From Aggregatimonas sangjinii (lineage in GTDB: Bacteria; Bacteroidota; Bacteroidia; Flavobacteriales; Flavobacteriaceae), in the NCBI RefSeq assembly GCF_005943945.1, contig NZ_CP040710.1, positions 507,001 to 571,000 on the forward strand: a DNA stretch of 64,000 nucleotides. The letters run 5' to 3'. Shown here in pieces: positions 54,911 to 62,665 of the stretch. The notes below the pieces were generated by a model. That model saw nothing but the letters and a program-made list of their open reading frames with translations. It was not told where the DNA came from and searched no databases. Within the stretch, counting starts at the first letter, position 1, and each line of letters starts with the position of its first letter. A program made the translations under genes and the position numbers.

Positions 54911-55282
54911 CAACGCAGCGCTATCCTTTAAAGACGCACAAGTTATGTATCCTGCCTACGGCAGGCAGGCCTGCCTGCCGTAGGCAGGTCCGCAAAATTA
55001 TATGGAAATATAGTAAAATCCTTTTTCGGTTTTTATACCTACCCGCCTTTAGAATGGTATTGGGATTAAATTGAGCCGCTTTCCGGGTGCGGTAAAAACA
55101 TCAATTCATTCAAAAGGCGCCATTTTCGCCCGAATATTTTGATTTAAGGGCCGAAAGGGTCTTTCTAAAGGAAGGATATCCGCCTCCGATATATTAATTT
55201 TCCATCTGGAAATCGATTCGGAAGGGCTGTTTCGAGAACGGGGTATTTGTTTTAAGGTCTTGTGCAAAAGTACCGTTGTTAG
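54911..55282 (-). repeat. Cassette repeat R7
   Basis: CAACGCAGCGCTATCC at the left, the same 38-bp palindrome as R6 at 54951-54988, GGAAATATAGTAAAATCCTT, AAAGGCGCCATTTTCGCC, GGGCCGAAAGGGTCTTTCTA and ACCGTTGTTAG at the right. It ends at 55282, directly next to the stop codon (55283-55285) of the following gene. Confidence 0.85.
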
Positions 55283-55969
55283 CTATCGTTTTTCGCTCTC
55301 GATTCTCTTTTTTAGGTTGATAATGTTTGCCTCAATTTGTTTATAGAAGTTCAAAGCGAATTTTCTGTTCGCGTCAATTTTCCATAAATAACTTAAAATC
55401 TTATTTTTTTCTTGATCACCTCTTACAATAGGTAATTCTATTCCTACTATGCTGCCCTCAGTATCGAATCGAAAACTCGGCGCTAAGTAATCATTGATTT
55501 CTTTGTAATAATTTTCATGAAACTGCATTTCAAAATATTCTTCTTCAAGTGTTTTTAATGTCTTGTAATCATATTCATAAAGTGAAATAATGGCGGTTCT
55601 CAAAGAATCGTTTTTTATGAGTTCGAGTCCTCTGGATTTTAAATTTTCATAACCCGAAGTATTTTGAATCGAAATAAAATCTCTCAGAAAATTGAAGTAA
55701 TAAACATTTAGCGAATCTAAATCCGCTTCTCCCGTCATAATTATTTTTCGCCAAAACTTGTTGGATTTAAGTCCAAATGCATGTCCTTGTACGTTCAGTT
55801 CAACATCTTCGATATCTTTTTCTAAACCATTTGATATTTCATCAAGAATCTTTTTCTGAGCCTGCTCGTCTCTACGATTATCGTTCCAATTATTTAATGC
55901 AAATGCGGATATTACGGCAATAAATATTGATAGAAACTCAAACGCATATTTTTTAAAGTTTTTTTTCAA
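55283..55969 (-). CDS. DUF6090-like membrane-anchored protein
   Basis: This 228-residue protein has an N-terminal membrane helix (FEFLSIFIAVISAFALNNWN) followed by DNRRDEQAQKKILDEISNG, the same helix-NNWN-RxDE layout as the protein at 47005-47559, then a charged helical region. Function is unknown. It is a one-gene cassette with the stop codon touching R7. Confidence 0.7.
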   Translation of the reverse strand: MKKNFKKYAFEFLSIFIAVISAFALNNWNDNRRDEQAQKKILDEISNGLEKDIEDVELNVQGHAFGLKSNKFWRKIIMTGEADLDSLNVYYFNFLRDFISIQNTSGYENLKSRGLELIKNDSLRTAIISLYEYDYKTLKTLEEEYFEMQFHENYYKEINDYLAPSFRFDTEGSIVGIELPIVRGDQEKNKILSYLWKIDANRKFALNFYKQIEANIINLKKRIESEKR

Positions 55970-55994
55970 TCTTTCAGGTTGTTAAAATGATAGC

Positions 55995-56361
55995 TAACAC
56001 AGCGCTATGTACCACAACTGCGATAGTAGACCTCCGTAGGCCTTTAAATGCGCAAGTTGTAGCGTTGCGCGTAATTTTATGGAAATATAGTGAAATCCTT
56101 TTTCGGATTTACCTTAGACCATCTTAGAAGGTATATTGTTGTGCAATCGGGCGGTCCTTCCGAGCGCGGCGAAAACCTCAACACATTTAAAAGGCGCCAT
56201 TTTCCGCCTCATACCTTGTTTAAGGGCAGAAAGGGCCTTTCTAAAGGAAGGATAACCGACTCCGATATACTAAAATCCCACTTCGAAAGCGATGTGCAGA
56301 AGGGCTGTTTCGACGTCGGGGTATTTGTTTTTAAGGTCTTGTGCAACGGTTACCTTTGTTA
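55995..56361 (-). repeat. Cassette repeat R8
   Basis: TAACACAGCGCTATGTACC at the left, an inserted CTCCGTAGGCC stretch, GGAAATATAGTGAAATCCTT, GGGCGGTCCTTCCGAGCGCG, AAAGGCGCCATTTTCCGCC, GAAAGGGCCTTTCTAAAGGA and GTGCAACGGTTACCTTTGTT at the right. It is complete. Confidence 0.85.
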
Positions 56362-56373
56362 TCTTTAGTGCTT

Positions 56374-56706
56374 TTACGCGACCTTGAATTCTGCGTCGTT
56401 CATTTGTACGCTGAACTTAATGTTTGCTTTTAGAGCGTTGAAAACTTTTAAAATCGTTTCGATAGTTACGTTTTTCGCACTCCGCTCCAATTTAGAGATT
56501 TGGGATTTTTGAACTCCGATTAATTCCCCCAGTTGTTCTTGGGTCAATTTCCGTTCTTTTCGGACTGACTTTATCATTTCTCCAAGAACTTCCATTCGCA
56601 AATCGAACTCGTACTTGTCCCTTTCTTCCGTTCCTATTTTTCCGATGTCCTTGTCCTTCATCTGGTCAAGGGTCATCATCTTCATTTTTTTCTTTTTTGT
56701 TTCCAT
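56374..56706 (-). CDS. XRE-type helix-turn-helix antitoxin
   Basis: These 110 residues carry a basic N-terminal start and an XRE domain at about 35-95 (LGEMIKSVRKERKLTQEQLG, ELIGVQKSQISKLERSAKNV). It lies 11 bp after its toxin gene. It differs clearly from the antitoxin at 54196, so the two pairs are not recent duplicates. Confidence 0.85.
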   Translation of the reverse strand: METKKKKMKMMTLDQMKDKDIGKIGTEERDKYEFDLRMEVLGEMIKSVRKERKLTQEQLGELIGVQKSQISKLERSAKNVTIETILKVFNALKANIKFSVQMNDAEFKVA

Positions 56707-56717
56707 AACCTTTGTTT

Positions 56718-57050
56718 TTATTGCTCGAAATATTCCTTTCGAATCTGTTTTGCTTTCTCGATTTCAGTTTTAGGAACCTTGTCGGTTTTTTTGACCATTC
56801 CATGAGTTGAAATCACAAGCGTTTTGGTTTTGCCGGTCCTGTCCCAAAATGCGAAAAGTCGGTATTGAAGTCCGCCATATTTAGTCCTGAATTCCCAAAT
56901 ATCGTCCGTCAGTTTTTTGAACAGTTTTGGGTCAAGTCTGAGTTTGGCCTTGTCCAGATTATAGTAAATCTTGGATTTTGCTTTCTTGTCGACCTTAGAC
57001 ATAAATTCTATTGCCTGTTCAAGAAAAACGACTTCAAATCTTCTCTCCAT
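56718..57050 (-). CDS. RelE/ParE-superfamily toxin (HigB type)
   Basis: These 110 residues show MERRFEVVFLEQAIEFMSKV, KLTDDIWEFRTKYGGLQYRL, FAFWDRTGKTKTLVISTHGM and a VPKTEIEKAKQIRKEY tail, typical of phage-derived Gp49/HigB-type toxins. A Lys/Arg-rich surface supports mRNA cleavage at the ribosome. It forms a toxin-first pair between R8 and R9. Confidence 0.88.
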   Translation of the reverse strand: MERRFEVVFLEQAIEFMSKVDKKAKSKIYYNLDKAKLRLDPKLFKKLTDDIWEFRTKYGGLQYRLFAFWDRTGKTKTLVISTHGMVKKTDKVPKTEIEKAKQIRKEYFEQ

Positions 57051-57057
57051 TCGGTTT

Positions 57058-57080
57058 ATTTGTCCATTTATCAGACAAAT
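57058..57080 (-). promoter_or_regulatory. Candidate operator of the second toxin-antitoxin pair
   Basis: ATTTGTC (57058-57064) and GACAAAT (57074-57080) form an inverted repeat with a 9-bp spacer, 8 bp before the toxin start. Binding by the antitoxin is inferred. Confidence 0.5.
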
Positions 57081-57137
57081 ATAAGCAAAAAAGTTGAATT
57101 ATATGGAAACTTTTGAAGCTTGACCAGCATTTAAAGA

Positions 57138-57459
57138 TAACGCAGCGCTATCCTCCAGAGGCGGACAAGTTGTGTAGTCCGCGCATTTTCGTGGAAATAT
57201 AGTAAAAAATCCCGTCGGGGTTTTTTGCGGTATTGTGAACGTAGTTGGGCGGTCCTTCCGAGCTCGACGAAAACATCAATACATTCAAAAGGCGCCATTT
57301 TCGGCCGAATATCTTGTCCAAGAGCCGAAAAGGCCTTTCTAAAGGAAGGATATCCGCCTCGGATATTCTACTATACCACTTGGAAATCGATGTGCAGAAG
57401 GGCTATTTCGAAATCGAGGTATTTGTTTTATGGTCTTGTGCAACGGTTACCATTATTGT
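57138..57459 (-). repeat. Cassette repeat R9
   Basis: TAACGCAGCGCTATCCTCCA at the left, GGAAATATAGTAAAAAATCC with a CCCGTCGGGG hairpin, GGGCGGTCCTTCCGAGCTCG, AAAGGCGCCATTTTCGGCC, AAAGGCCTTTCTAAAGGAAG and GTGCAACGGTTACCATTATT at the right. It is complete and one of the shorter copies. Confidence 0.85.
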
Positions 57460-57474
57460 GCTTTCGTTTATTCT

Positions 57475-58944
57475 TTAATTTTTAGTTTTCATTCTAAGTG
57501 TGATTTCTCCAACATTGTAGGCATAAATGGAAGCTGGTAGAAAAGTAAATCTCAAGTCTTGTGTTTCTTTCATTCCTATTTGATCAATTGAAGTGACAAC
57601 TGCAGCATTAAGTTTATTCGTTTCACAAAATTTAATTAGACTTTTCAATTCTTGTGGTTTGTCAAAATAGCGATTACTCCACTTAATTTCTACTCCCCAA
57701 ACAGGTTTGTAATTTTTATCATCTACTAAAACAAGGTCTACTTCTCCTTCATTTCTGCCGTCTTTCCATCTAGCATAGGTTAAATCTAATTGCTCCCGAT
57801 GCATCCATTGTGATAGAATTGCAGTTTCGACCATGTTTCCCATTTCTTGGTCTGTTTCGGTTATCGGTGAAAATAAAGCAGTACGAAGTGATGGATTAGT
57901 AAGATATACTTTGAAGCTTGTAATCCTTTTTAATCTTTTTGCGTTAACTCCGACTTTGTTTAATACTTTGATTAGGAATGCTGCTTCTAAATATGCTAGA
58001 TATTTTTTTAAGGTATCCTTTTGAATTCCACTTTCCCTGGACATTGTCTCATACGAAAATTCATTTCCCGTATTATAAGCTATATAGGTAAATAATCTGT
58101 TTAACTCTTGGACGTCTTTGATACCATACAAACTTGGTAAATCTCTAAGAAGAACTTTGTCCACAATATCATTTTTCACATATCTACCCATATCGCCTTG
58201 TATTTTTTCAGATAGAACAACCTCAGGGTATCCTCCAAAATTCAAATAATGAACGAATTCTTTATTTAAAGCTTTTGCATCATGAGTTAAGCAATACGCT
58301 ATATCCTTGTCTCCATATTGAATATAGCCTTCAAATATTAAATGGTTTAGATTTTTCAAATGAATATACTCCTGAAATGTCAACGGAGGTAATAAGAAAT
58401 CGGTAAACCTACCGGCTCCACTTTCTGTGCTATGCCATTTCAATGCTGCAGCTGCCGAGCCGGAAACAATGAATTTAGTTTCTGGATAGGAGTCAACCAA
58501 TACTTTTAAGTGTCTTTCCCAATCTTTCAAGTATTGTATTTCATCAAAAAAGATATAACAACCCTTAAGATTGTCAAGGTTTAAAGATTCTTTGCAAAGG
58601 GTTAGAACGTCTTCTAAGCTTAAGTTGACATATATCGGGTTATCAATTCCAATAAAGAATACTTTATGAGGATTTTTTCCTTCTTCTAGTAAGTTCCCTA
58701 TGCAATGAAATAGCATTACCGTTTTACCTACTCTTCTTGGTCCCATGAGGACTAATGCCCTTTTTATACTTTTTTCCAGGACGAACGGATAAAAGAGATC
58801 AAAGTATAATCTTTTGGACATTGAACTGTAAGTTTCTGGAATCTCTTTGGTAATCCACCACGGATTTTCGTATCGAAGACGTTCAATGATCTTTTCTGTC
58901 GGAATAAGGTTTAGCATGGCCGTATATTTATCTAAATAAGACAA
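57475..58944 (-). CDS. AAA-type ATPase with DUF4143
   Basis: This 489-residue protein has a P-loop (VLMGPRRVGKTVMLFHCIGN near 67), Walker B (CYIFFDEIQYLKDWERHLKV), an Arg-sensor-like GSAAAALKW segment, and a C-terminal DUF4143 region (GNEFSYETMSRESGIQKDTL, NMVETAILSQW, VDLVLVDDKNYKPVWGVEIK). The last part has an endonuclease-like E-V-D-L...E-I-K pattern. Such proteins are frequent on mobile DNA; function is unknown. It is the longest gene carried as a single cassette here. Confidence 0.87.
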   Translation of the reverse strand: MSYLDKYTAMLNLIPTEKIIERLRYENPWWITKEIPETYSSMSKRLYFDLFYPFVLEKSIKRALVLMGPRRVGKTVMLFHCIGNLLEEGKNPHKVFFIGIDNPIYVNLSLEDVLTLCKESLNLDNLKGCYIFFDEIQYLKDWERHLKVLVDSYPETKFIVSGSAAAALKWHSTESGAGRFTDFLLPPLTFQEYIHLKNLNHLIFEGYIQYGDKDIAYCLTHDAKALNKEFVHYLNFGGYPEVVLSEKIQGDMGRYVKNDIVDKVLLRDLPSLYGIKDVQELNRLFTYIAYNTGNEFSYETMSRESGIQKDTLKKYLAYLEAAFLIKVLNKVGVNAKRLKRITSFKVYLTNPSLRTALFSPITETDQEMGNMVETAILSQWMHREQLDLTYARWKDGRNEGEVDLVLVDDKNYKPVWGVEIKWSNRYFDKPQELKSLIKFCETNKLNAAVVTSIDQIGMKETQDLRFTFLPASIYAYNVGEITLRMKTKN

Positions 58945-59060
58945 ATATATAAAAATAAGAAGATTAAAAACTATCTATTATTACAGAATTGAACAAATAG
59001 GTGGATTATTGATGGAATAATGAGTTAATCCAACAATCGGATATGCTATCCAATAAAGCA

Positions 59061-59403
59061 CAACCCAGCGCTATCCTCCAACAAAGGCGGTCCTTTCGAG
59101 CGCAACGAACATATAAGTACCTTTTAAAAGCAACGCATGCGATGGGAGTAAATGAAATACATGCCGACTTGACGCGCAGCAGTACCTAAAGTTCGAGCAA
59201 CAGAAGGTGAAAAGCGCCGCCGGTACATTAAAAGGCGCCATTTTGGGCCTTATACCTTAATTAAACGGCCGATAGTGCCTTTCTAAATGAAGGATATCCG
59301 ACTCAGATATTCTACTATCCCACTTGGAAATCGATGTGCAGAAGGGCTGTTTCGAGGTCGGGGTATTTGTTTTAAGGTCTTGCGCAACGGTTACCAATGT
59401 TAG
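59061..59403 (-). repeat. Cassette repeat R10 (extra module)
   Basis: CAACCCAGCGCTATCCTCCA at the left, then directly GGCGGTCCTTTCGAGCGCAA with the GGAAATATAG block deleted. The extra module (GCATGCGATGGGAGTAAATG; GAAAAGCGCCGCCGGTAC) is shared with R3, followed by AAAGGCGCCATTTTGGGCC and GCGCAACGGTTACCAATGTT-AGG. The following gene's stop codon lies inside the repeat. Confidence 0.8.
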
Positions 59404-60235
59404 GCACTGGCTTTTTTTTATTCCGAATTATTTTTTTCAGCCCTATCAGTTGACGCATTGCGAAAATTTCCAATAATAATACTTGCGGCACAAGAACCAA
59501 AGGAATTAGCGTTAGGGGTACTCTACCCATTTCTTCAGGAATGTTCCCATTGAAAATGCTTAAAGCTGTTGAAGCAGGTGCAAGAATGAAATCCAAAATT
59601 CCGAAAGCAACAAAAGCTATTGCTATGTTTAAGTTCCTATTTAGTTTGTAGATTGGAATAATCGGCATTCGTTCCCCAAGATTTTTTTTTAAATCCGAGA
59701 TTGACCAATGTTTTGTCTTTAAGTCTGCTGTTTTTTTGAAAATTCGAAGCCTTTTAACAGCATAAAATGTAATGTATCCCGATATCCAATCTCCTGGTCC
59801 AGCAACCCAAGCTACAACTCCAGGCAATCTACCTGCAAAAAACCAAAACAAGAATATAATTCCTACAATCATTCTAGCAGGACCCCCCACGCTTTGTATT
59901 GTCCAACGCAAAGAAGTTTGATCAACGAAGTCTTTGAACTTTTTTGAAACAGCTATTAGAAATAAAGCGATAATTGATGGTAAATAAAGTCCGCAAAGGA
60001 CATAAGGCACTGCATGGTAATATGAGGTCATATCTGTAACAATGGTCACAAAGAAACTTCCATATATTACCCAAAAAATTCCAACTGAAATGGTTTTGAA
60101 AATACGAAACTTATCGTTTTTCCAAAATCTCCAACTGCCAATTATAAAATGTAACAATTGAAAAATTACAAGTCCGCCCAAAACTATTATGGATAGGTAT
60201 TCCAAAGTAAGCTGAATATTTTCTTGCGGATTCAT
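59372..60235 (-). CDS. Polytopic membrane protein with repeat-encoded C-terminus
   Basis: This 287-residue protein has about seven hydrophobic helices (LEYLSIIVLGGLVIFQLLHF; FKTISVGIFWVIYGSFFVTI; LPSIIALFLIAVSKKF; MIVGIIFLFWFFAGRLPGVV; IAFVAFGILDFILAPASTAL). I do not recognise the family. Its final residues PNIGNRCARP and the stop codon are translated from the conserved right end of R10. Its start overlaps the MarR stop (ATGA), so the regulator and this gene are coupled. Confidence 0.75.
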   Translation of the reverse strand: MNPQENIQLTLEYLSIIVLGGLVIFQLLHFIIGSWRFWKNDKFRIFKTISVGIFWVIYGSFFVTIVTDMTSYYHAVPYVLCGLYLPSIIALFLIAVSKKFKDFVDQTSLRWTIQSVGGPARMIVGIIFLFWFFAGRLPGVVAWVAGPGDWISGYITFYAVKRLRIFKKTADLKTKHWSISDLKKNLGERMPIIPIYKLNRNLNIAIAFVAFGILDFILAPASTALSIFNGNIPEEMGRVPLTLIPLVLVPQVLLLEIFAMRQLIGLKKIIRNKKKPVPNIGNRCARP

Positions 60236-60645
60236 TTTTTTAAAACTTTATCCATTAAAAGGTTTAGTGCATTGATTCCTTCTTTTTCAATGAGAAGATT
60301 GCATTCTGCCATTGCCTTTTCCCATTCTGGGATAATATTATTTACTAGTTGTCTGCCTTTTTCAGTAATTCTTATATATGGAAACTTGGCTTTCGAAATT
60401 AAATCGGATTGTTGCAGGCGGGTAAGATTTCTGTTCAACGAAGACTTTTCTAGTATTGTTAAATCCGAGAGTTTCCTTTGATTTAAGTCATTTCGGTAAT
60501 TAAGAACAAATAGAATCGAAAGTTGACTGTTGGTTATACCGAAAGGCTTCAAGTATTTTCTAAAAATATTGGCGATAATCCTATTTAGTCGCATGACTTT
60601 ACTAGAAATACACTCTTTAGGGTGATATGATCCATTGTTTTGCAC
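60232..60645 (-). CDS. MarR-family transcriptional regulator
   Basis: This 137-residue winged-helix regulator has FGITNSQLSILFVLNYRNDL, NQRKLSDLTILEKSSLNRNL and a wing LQQSDLISKAKFPYIRITEK. It is coupled by a 4-bp overlap to the membrane-protein gene, which it probably controls along with itself, since a perfect palindrome lies 16 bp upstream. Confidence 0.9.
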   Translation of the reverse strand: MQNNGSYHPKECISSKVMRLNRIIANIFRKYLKPFGITNSQLSILFVLNYRNDLNQRKLSDLTILEKSSLNRNLTRLQQSDLISKAKFPYIRITEKGRQLVNNIIPEWEKAMAECNLLIEKEGINALNLLMDKVLKK

Positions 60646-60661
60646 AGGGTAAAAATAATAT

Positions 60662-60685
60662 AAAAAGTTGTATATACAACTTTTT
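60662..60685 (-). promoter_or_regulatory. Perfect 24-bp palindrome, MarR-type operator
   Basis: AAAAAGTTGTATATACAACT plus TTTT is fully symmetric and has the size and AT-rich centre of MarR operators. It lies 17 bp before the regulator's start codon. Confidence 0.65.
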
Positions 60686-60726
60686 AAGGAAAAAAATACA
60701 TCATACAGATATTTTTAGCTTGTGTC

Positions 60727-61045
60727 TAACGCAGCGCTATGTGTAGACCGCGCAATAGTATGGGAAATATAGTGAAATCCTTTTTCGGTTTTTATACCTA
60801 CCTGCCTTTAGAGTGGCATCGGGATTAAGTTGGGCCAATCTTCCGAGCGCGGCGAAAACATAAATACATTAAAAAGGCGCTATTTCCGTCTTATATCGCA
60901 TTTAAGGGCCGAAAGGGCCTTTCTAAAGTAAGGATATCCACCTCGTATATACTAATATTCCAACTTATAACCGATGTGCAGAAGGGCTGTTTCGAGGACG
61001 GGGTAATTGTTTTAAGGTCTTGTGCAAGGGTTACATTGTCGGTAG
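60727..61045 (-). repeat. Cassette repeat R11
   Basis: TAACGCAGCGCTATGTGTAG at the left, GGGAAATATAGTGAAATCCT, GGGCCAATCTTCCGAGCGCG, AAAGGCGCTATTTCCGTC, GGGCCGAAAGGGCCTTTCTA and GTGCAAGGGTTACATTGTCG at the right. It is complete and is the last copy seen before the reverse-transcriptase operon, whose stop codon lies 12 bp from it. Confidence 0.85.
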
Positions 61046-61057
61046 CTGATGTTCATT

Positions 61058-61996
61058 CTAATCAAAGCTGATTCTTCCTCCAATGTCTTCAATGTTCTTT
61101 GTGTGTCTTTCTCTTTCTAACCTCTCACGTTCAGCTTCTTGTTCCTTCTGCAAGTTAATTCGTTTTAATTGTTGATTAGCTGTATGAACAGCAAGTTTGA
61201 GGGTGTCTTTATGATATTTTTCCACCTCCTCAATTGTAGTTCCATCCAAGATTACTTTGTTGCCATAAGTTGAAGCAATTCCTGATCTGTGCATAGAAGT
61301 AAATTTTGACGGACGATTCCAAGCGTTTACAAATAAGTCTGCCCATTCATAACTTGGTGTTCGGTTTAATTCAAAAGGTATTTTGTACAAAGCACTGCCT
61401 TTTGTACCGTCATTTTTTGGTTGAGTGATTTCACTAATTAATATCCCTTTAATTCTTATAGGTTCATCTTTAGAGTTAATTTTTTTGTCCTTTGGAATAT
61501 AGGTATTTTTGACCACCTCTCTTCTAGTTGTCGGGCTAAGTGCAGGTGCAGTTTCTCTCGTATTCAATAAAGTTGTTGTCAAGTCTGAGTAGTTATTTAC
61601 ATAATGCTTTTCATTTGTCAAATTCACATAATACTTGCCTTGCAACCACGAAGGAATTGCATTATCTTTAGTGCCCTCTTTCAAAATAGGAATGAACTTT
61701 CGGTGATTAGAGCTTTGCAAAACCTCAGCAGTCATAATATCTCCCTCGTATCCTACACCTCCAACTCTATTTTCTGATTTTGATTTGTATTTTGGAGTAC
61801 ATACTATTAACACGTAGTCATTTTCCCGAACTGATTTCTCCATGAAGTGTGGCATTTGATCACCAGGTACAATTTCCCATTGATCAAGCTTAGCATCAAT
61901 TCCATCAGTTCGCAGTTCAGTAGCAAGGTGTTTAACCCATAATTTTATTTCATCACTTTCCCATGCATAGGAAATAAAGGCTTTAGGATTTTTCAT
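61058..61996 (-). CDS. TIR/SEFIR-domain protein, likely defence effector
   Basis: From MKNPKAFISYAWESDEIKLW this is 312 residues. The N-terminal 130 form a TIR_2/SEFIR-like fold: FISYAWESDE, AKLDQWEIVPGDQMPHFME, VLIVCTPKYKSKSENRVGGV and GYEGDIMTAEVLQSSNHRKF. TIR domains of this kind often degrade NAD or signal; catalysis here is not proven. The C-terminal 180 residues are charged and end in a coiled-coil-like stretch (INLQKEQEAERERLERERHT). It overlaps the HEPN gene by 14 bp. Confidence 0.83.
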   Translation of the reverse strand: MKNPKAFISYAWESDEIKLWVKHLATELRTDGIDAKLDQWEIVPGDQMPHFMEKSVRENDYVLIVCTPKYKSKSENRVGGVGYEGDIMTAEVLQSSNHRKFIPILKEGTKDNAIPSWLQGKYYVNLTNEKHYVNNYSDLTTTLLNTRETAPALSPTTRREVVKNTYIPKDKKINSKDEPIRIKGILISEITQPKNDGTKGSALYKIPFELNRTPSYEWADLFVNAWNRPSKFTSMHRSGIASTYGNKVILDGTTIEEVEKYHKDTLKLAVHTANQQLKRINLQKEQEAERERLERERHTKNIEDIGGRISFD

Positions 61997-62549
61997 TGGT
62001 AAGCTTTTCAATTTGCAATTCAACTATTGAATCTAAAATTCTTATTAGAGGCTCTAGCAACATTCTTTGATGTTCTTCAAAATGCTTTTCTCCGTGCTGC
62101 ATATTGCATCTAACATTGTAAATCGTACTGACTGCACCTTGAGCTTTTATGATTGGTTCTTTGTTTTCCAAATTTTGCATAAGCTCTAAATCGATATCTT
62201 TTTGGGACATACCATTAGCAAGATTGATATGAAAAATATCTTTCCTGATTAAGTCTGCAATAGTCGCAATATCATCAAAATTATCCCTTTTCTTAAGTCG
62301 ATCAATGATTTCGTTTGCCGAATTAAAGTCAACAACAAGATTAGTAGCCTTTTCAAAATCTGAGTATCTTGTTTTGGAAAGCTGATTGTTGTCCCGCATC
62401 TGCTTGAAGGACTCATTGTACAACCTATTGTATAAAGTGAAAAGGGCGGTGTATTTGTCAAACAATGTTGCTAAATCATTTCCTGTATGAGATGAAATTT
62501 TTTTTGTCCAAGTTTCTATGTAATCTTTCGTTTCTTGCGTCATTTTCAA
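61983..62549 (-). CDS. HEPN-like protein
   Basis: This 188-residue helical protein has RCNMQH at 147-152, an exact RX4H motif followed by G, as in the active site of HEPN RNases (YNVRCNMQHGEKHFEEHQRM). The rest (KKISSHTGNDLATLFDKYTA, FEKATNLVVDFNSANEIIDR) is helical without other motifs. It lies between the reverse transcriptase and the TIR gene, overlapping the latter, so the three are one transcript. RNase activity is inference from the motif. Confidence 0.65.
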   Translation of the reverse strand: MKMTQETKDYIETWTKKISSHTGNDLATLFDKYTALFTLYNRLYNESFKQMRDNNQLSKTRYSDFEKATNLVVDFNSANEIIDRLKKRDNFDDIATIADLIRKDIFHINLANGMSQKDIDLELMQNLENKEPIIKAQGAVSTIYNVRCNMQHGEKHFEEHQRMLLEPLIRILDSIVELQIEKLTNEKS

Positions 62550-62665
62550 ATTGGATTCAACGGTAAGGAATAGGAGCAGACTCTAATGCACTTACTTTTC
62601 GTTTTGTTACCGCGGTTTGATCGACAAAATTCATTTTTATTTTGGCGATTTAAGCTTTATCATTT
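62550..62665 (-). other. 116-bp gap within the reverse-transcriptase operon
   Basis: This gap between the RT stop and the HEPN-like start contains no frame. It could hold a promoter or a small RNA; the only short pairing noticed is weak. It is one of the few places left for a retron RNA given the IS element on the other side. Confidence 0.3.

Larger units (their letters stand above)
45955..61046 (-). other. Integron-like gene-cassette array
   Basis: Within about 15 kb, single genes or gene pairs, all on the minus strand, alternate with copies of one long repeat (listed separately as R1-R11). In gene direction each unit reads promoter, gene, repeat. The repeat begins at the stop codon with a CTAACAA or CAACAA-like end, then GGTAACCGTTGCACAAGACC, and ends AGCGCTGCGTTA. 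Standard attC sites have comparable TAAC...GTTA ends but are under about 150 bp. No integrase was found in the window, so the relation to integrons is inference. Confidence 0.6.

Noticed and set aside
53778-57485. Plus-strand open frames of 60-124 codons lying inside cassette repeats (e.g. 53778-54152, 56090-56368, 57245-57478)
   Set aside because: Their peptides look alike only because the DNA is repeated. The open frame differs between copies, and stops interrupt it in others, so coding is not conserved.
45955-61046. CRISPR array
   Set aside because: The repeats are over 300 bp, separated by genes rather than short unique spacers, and no cas gene is present.
61058-61996. Reading the TIR gene as Thoeris or CBASS
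   Set aside because: No ThsA-like SIR2 partner or cyclase gene is present; the operon partners are an RT and a HEPN-like protein.
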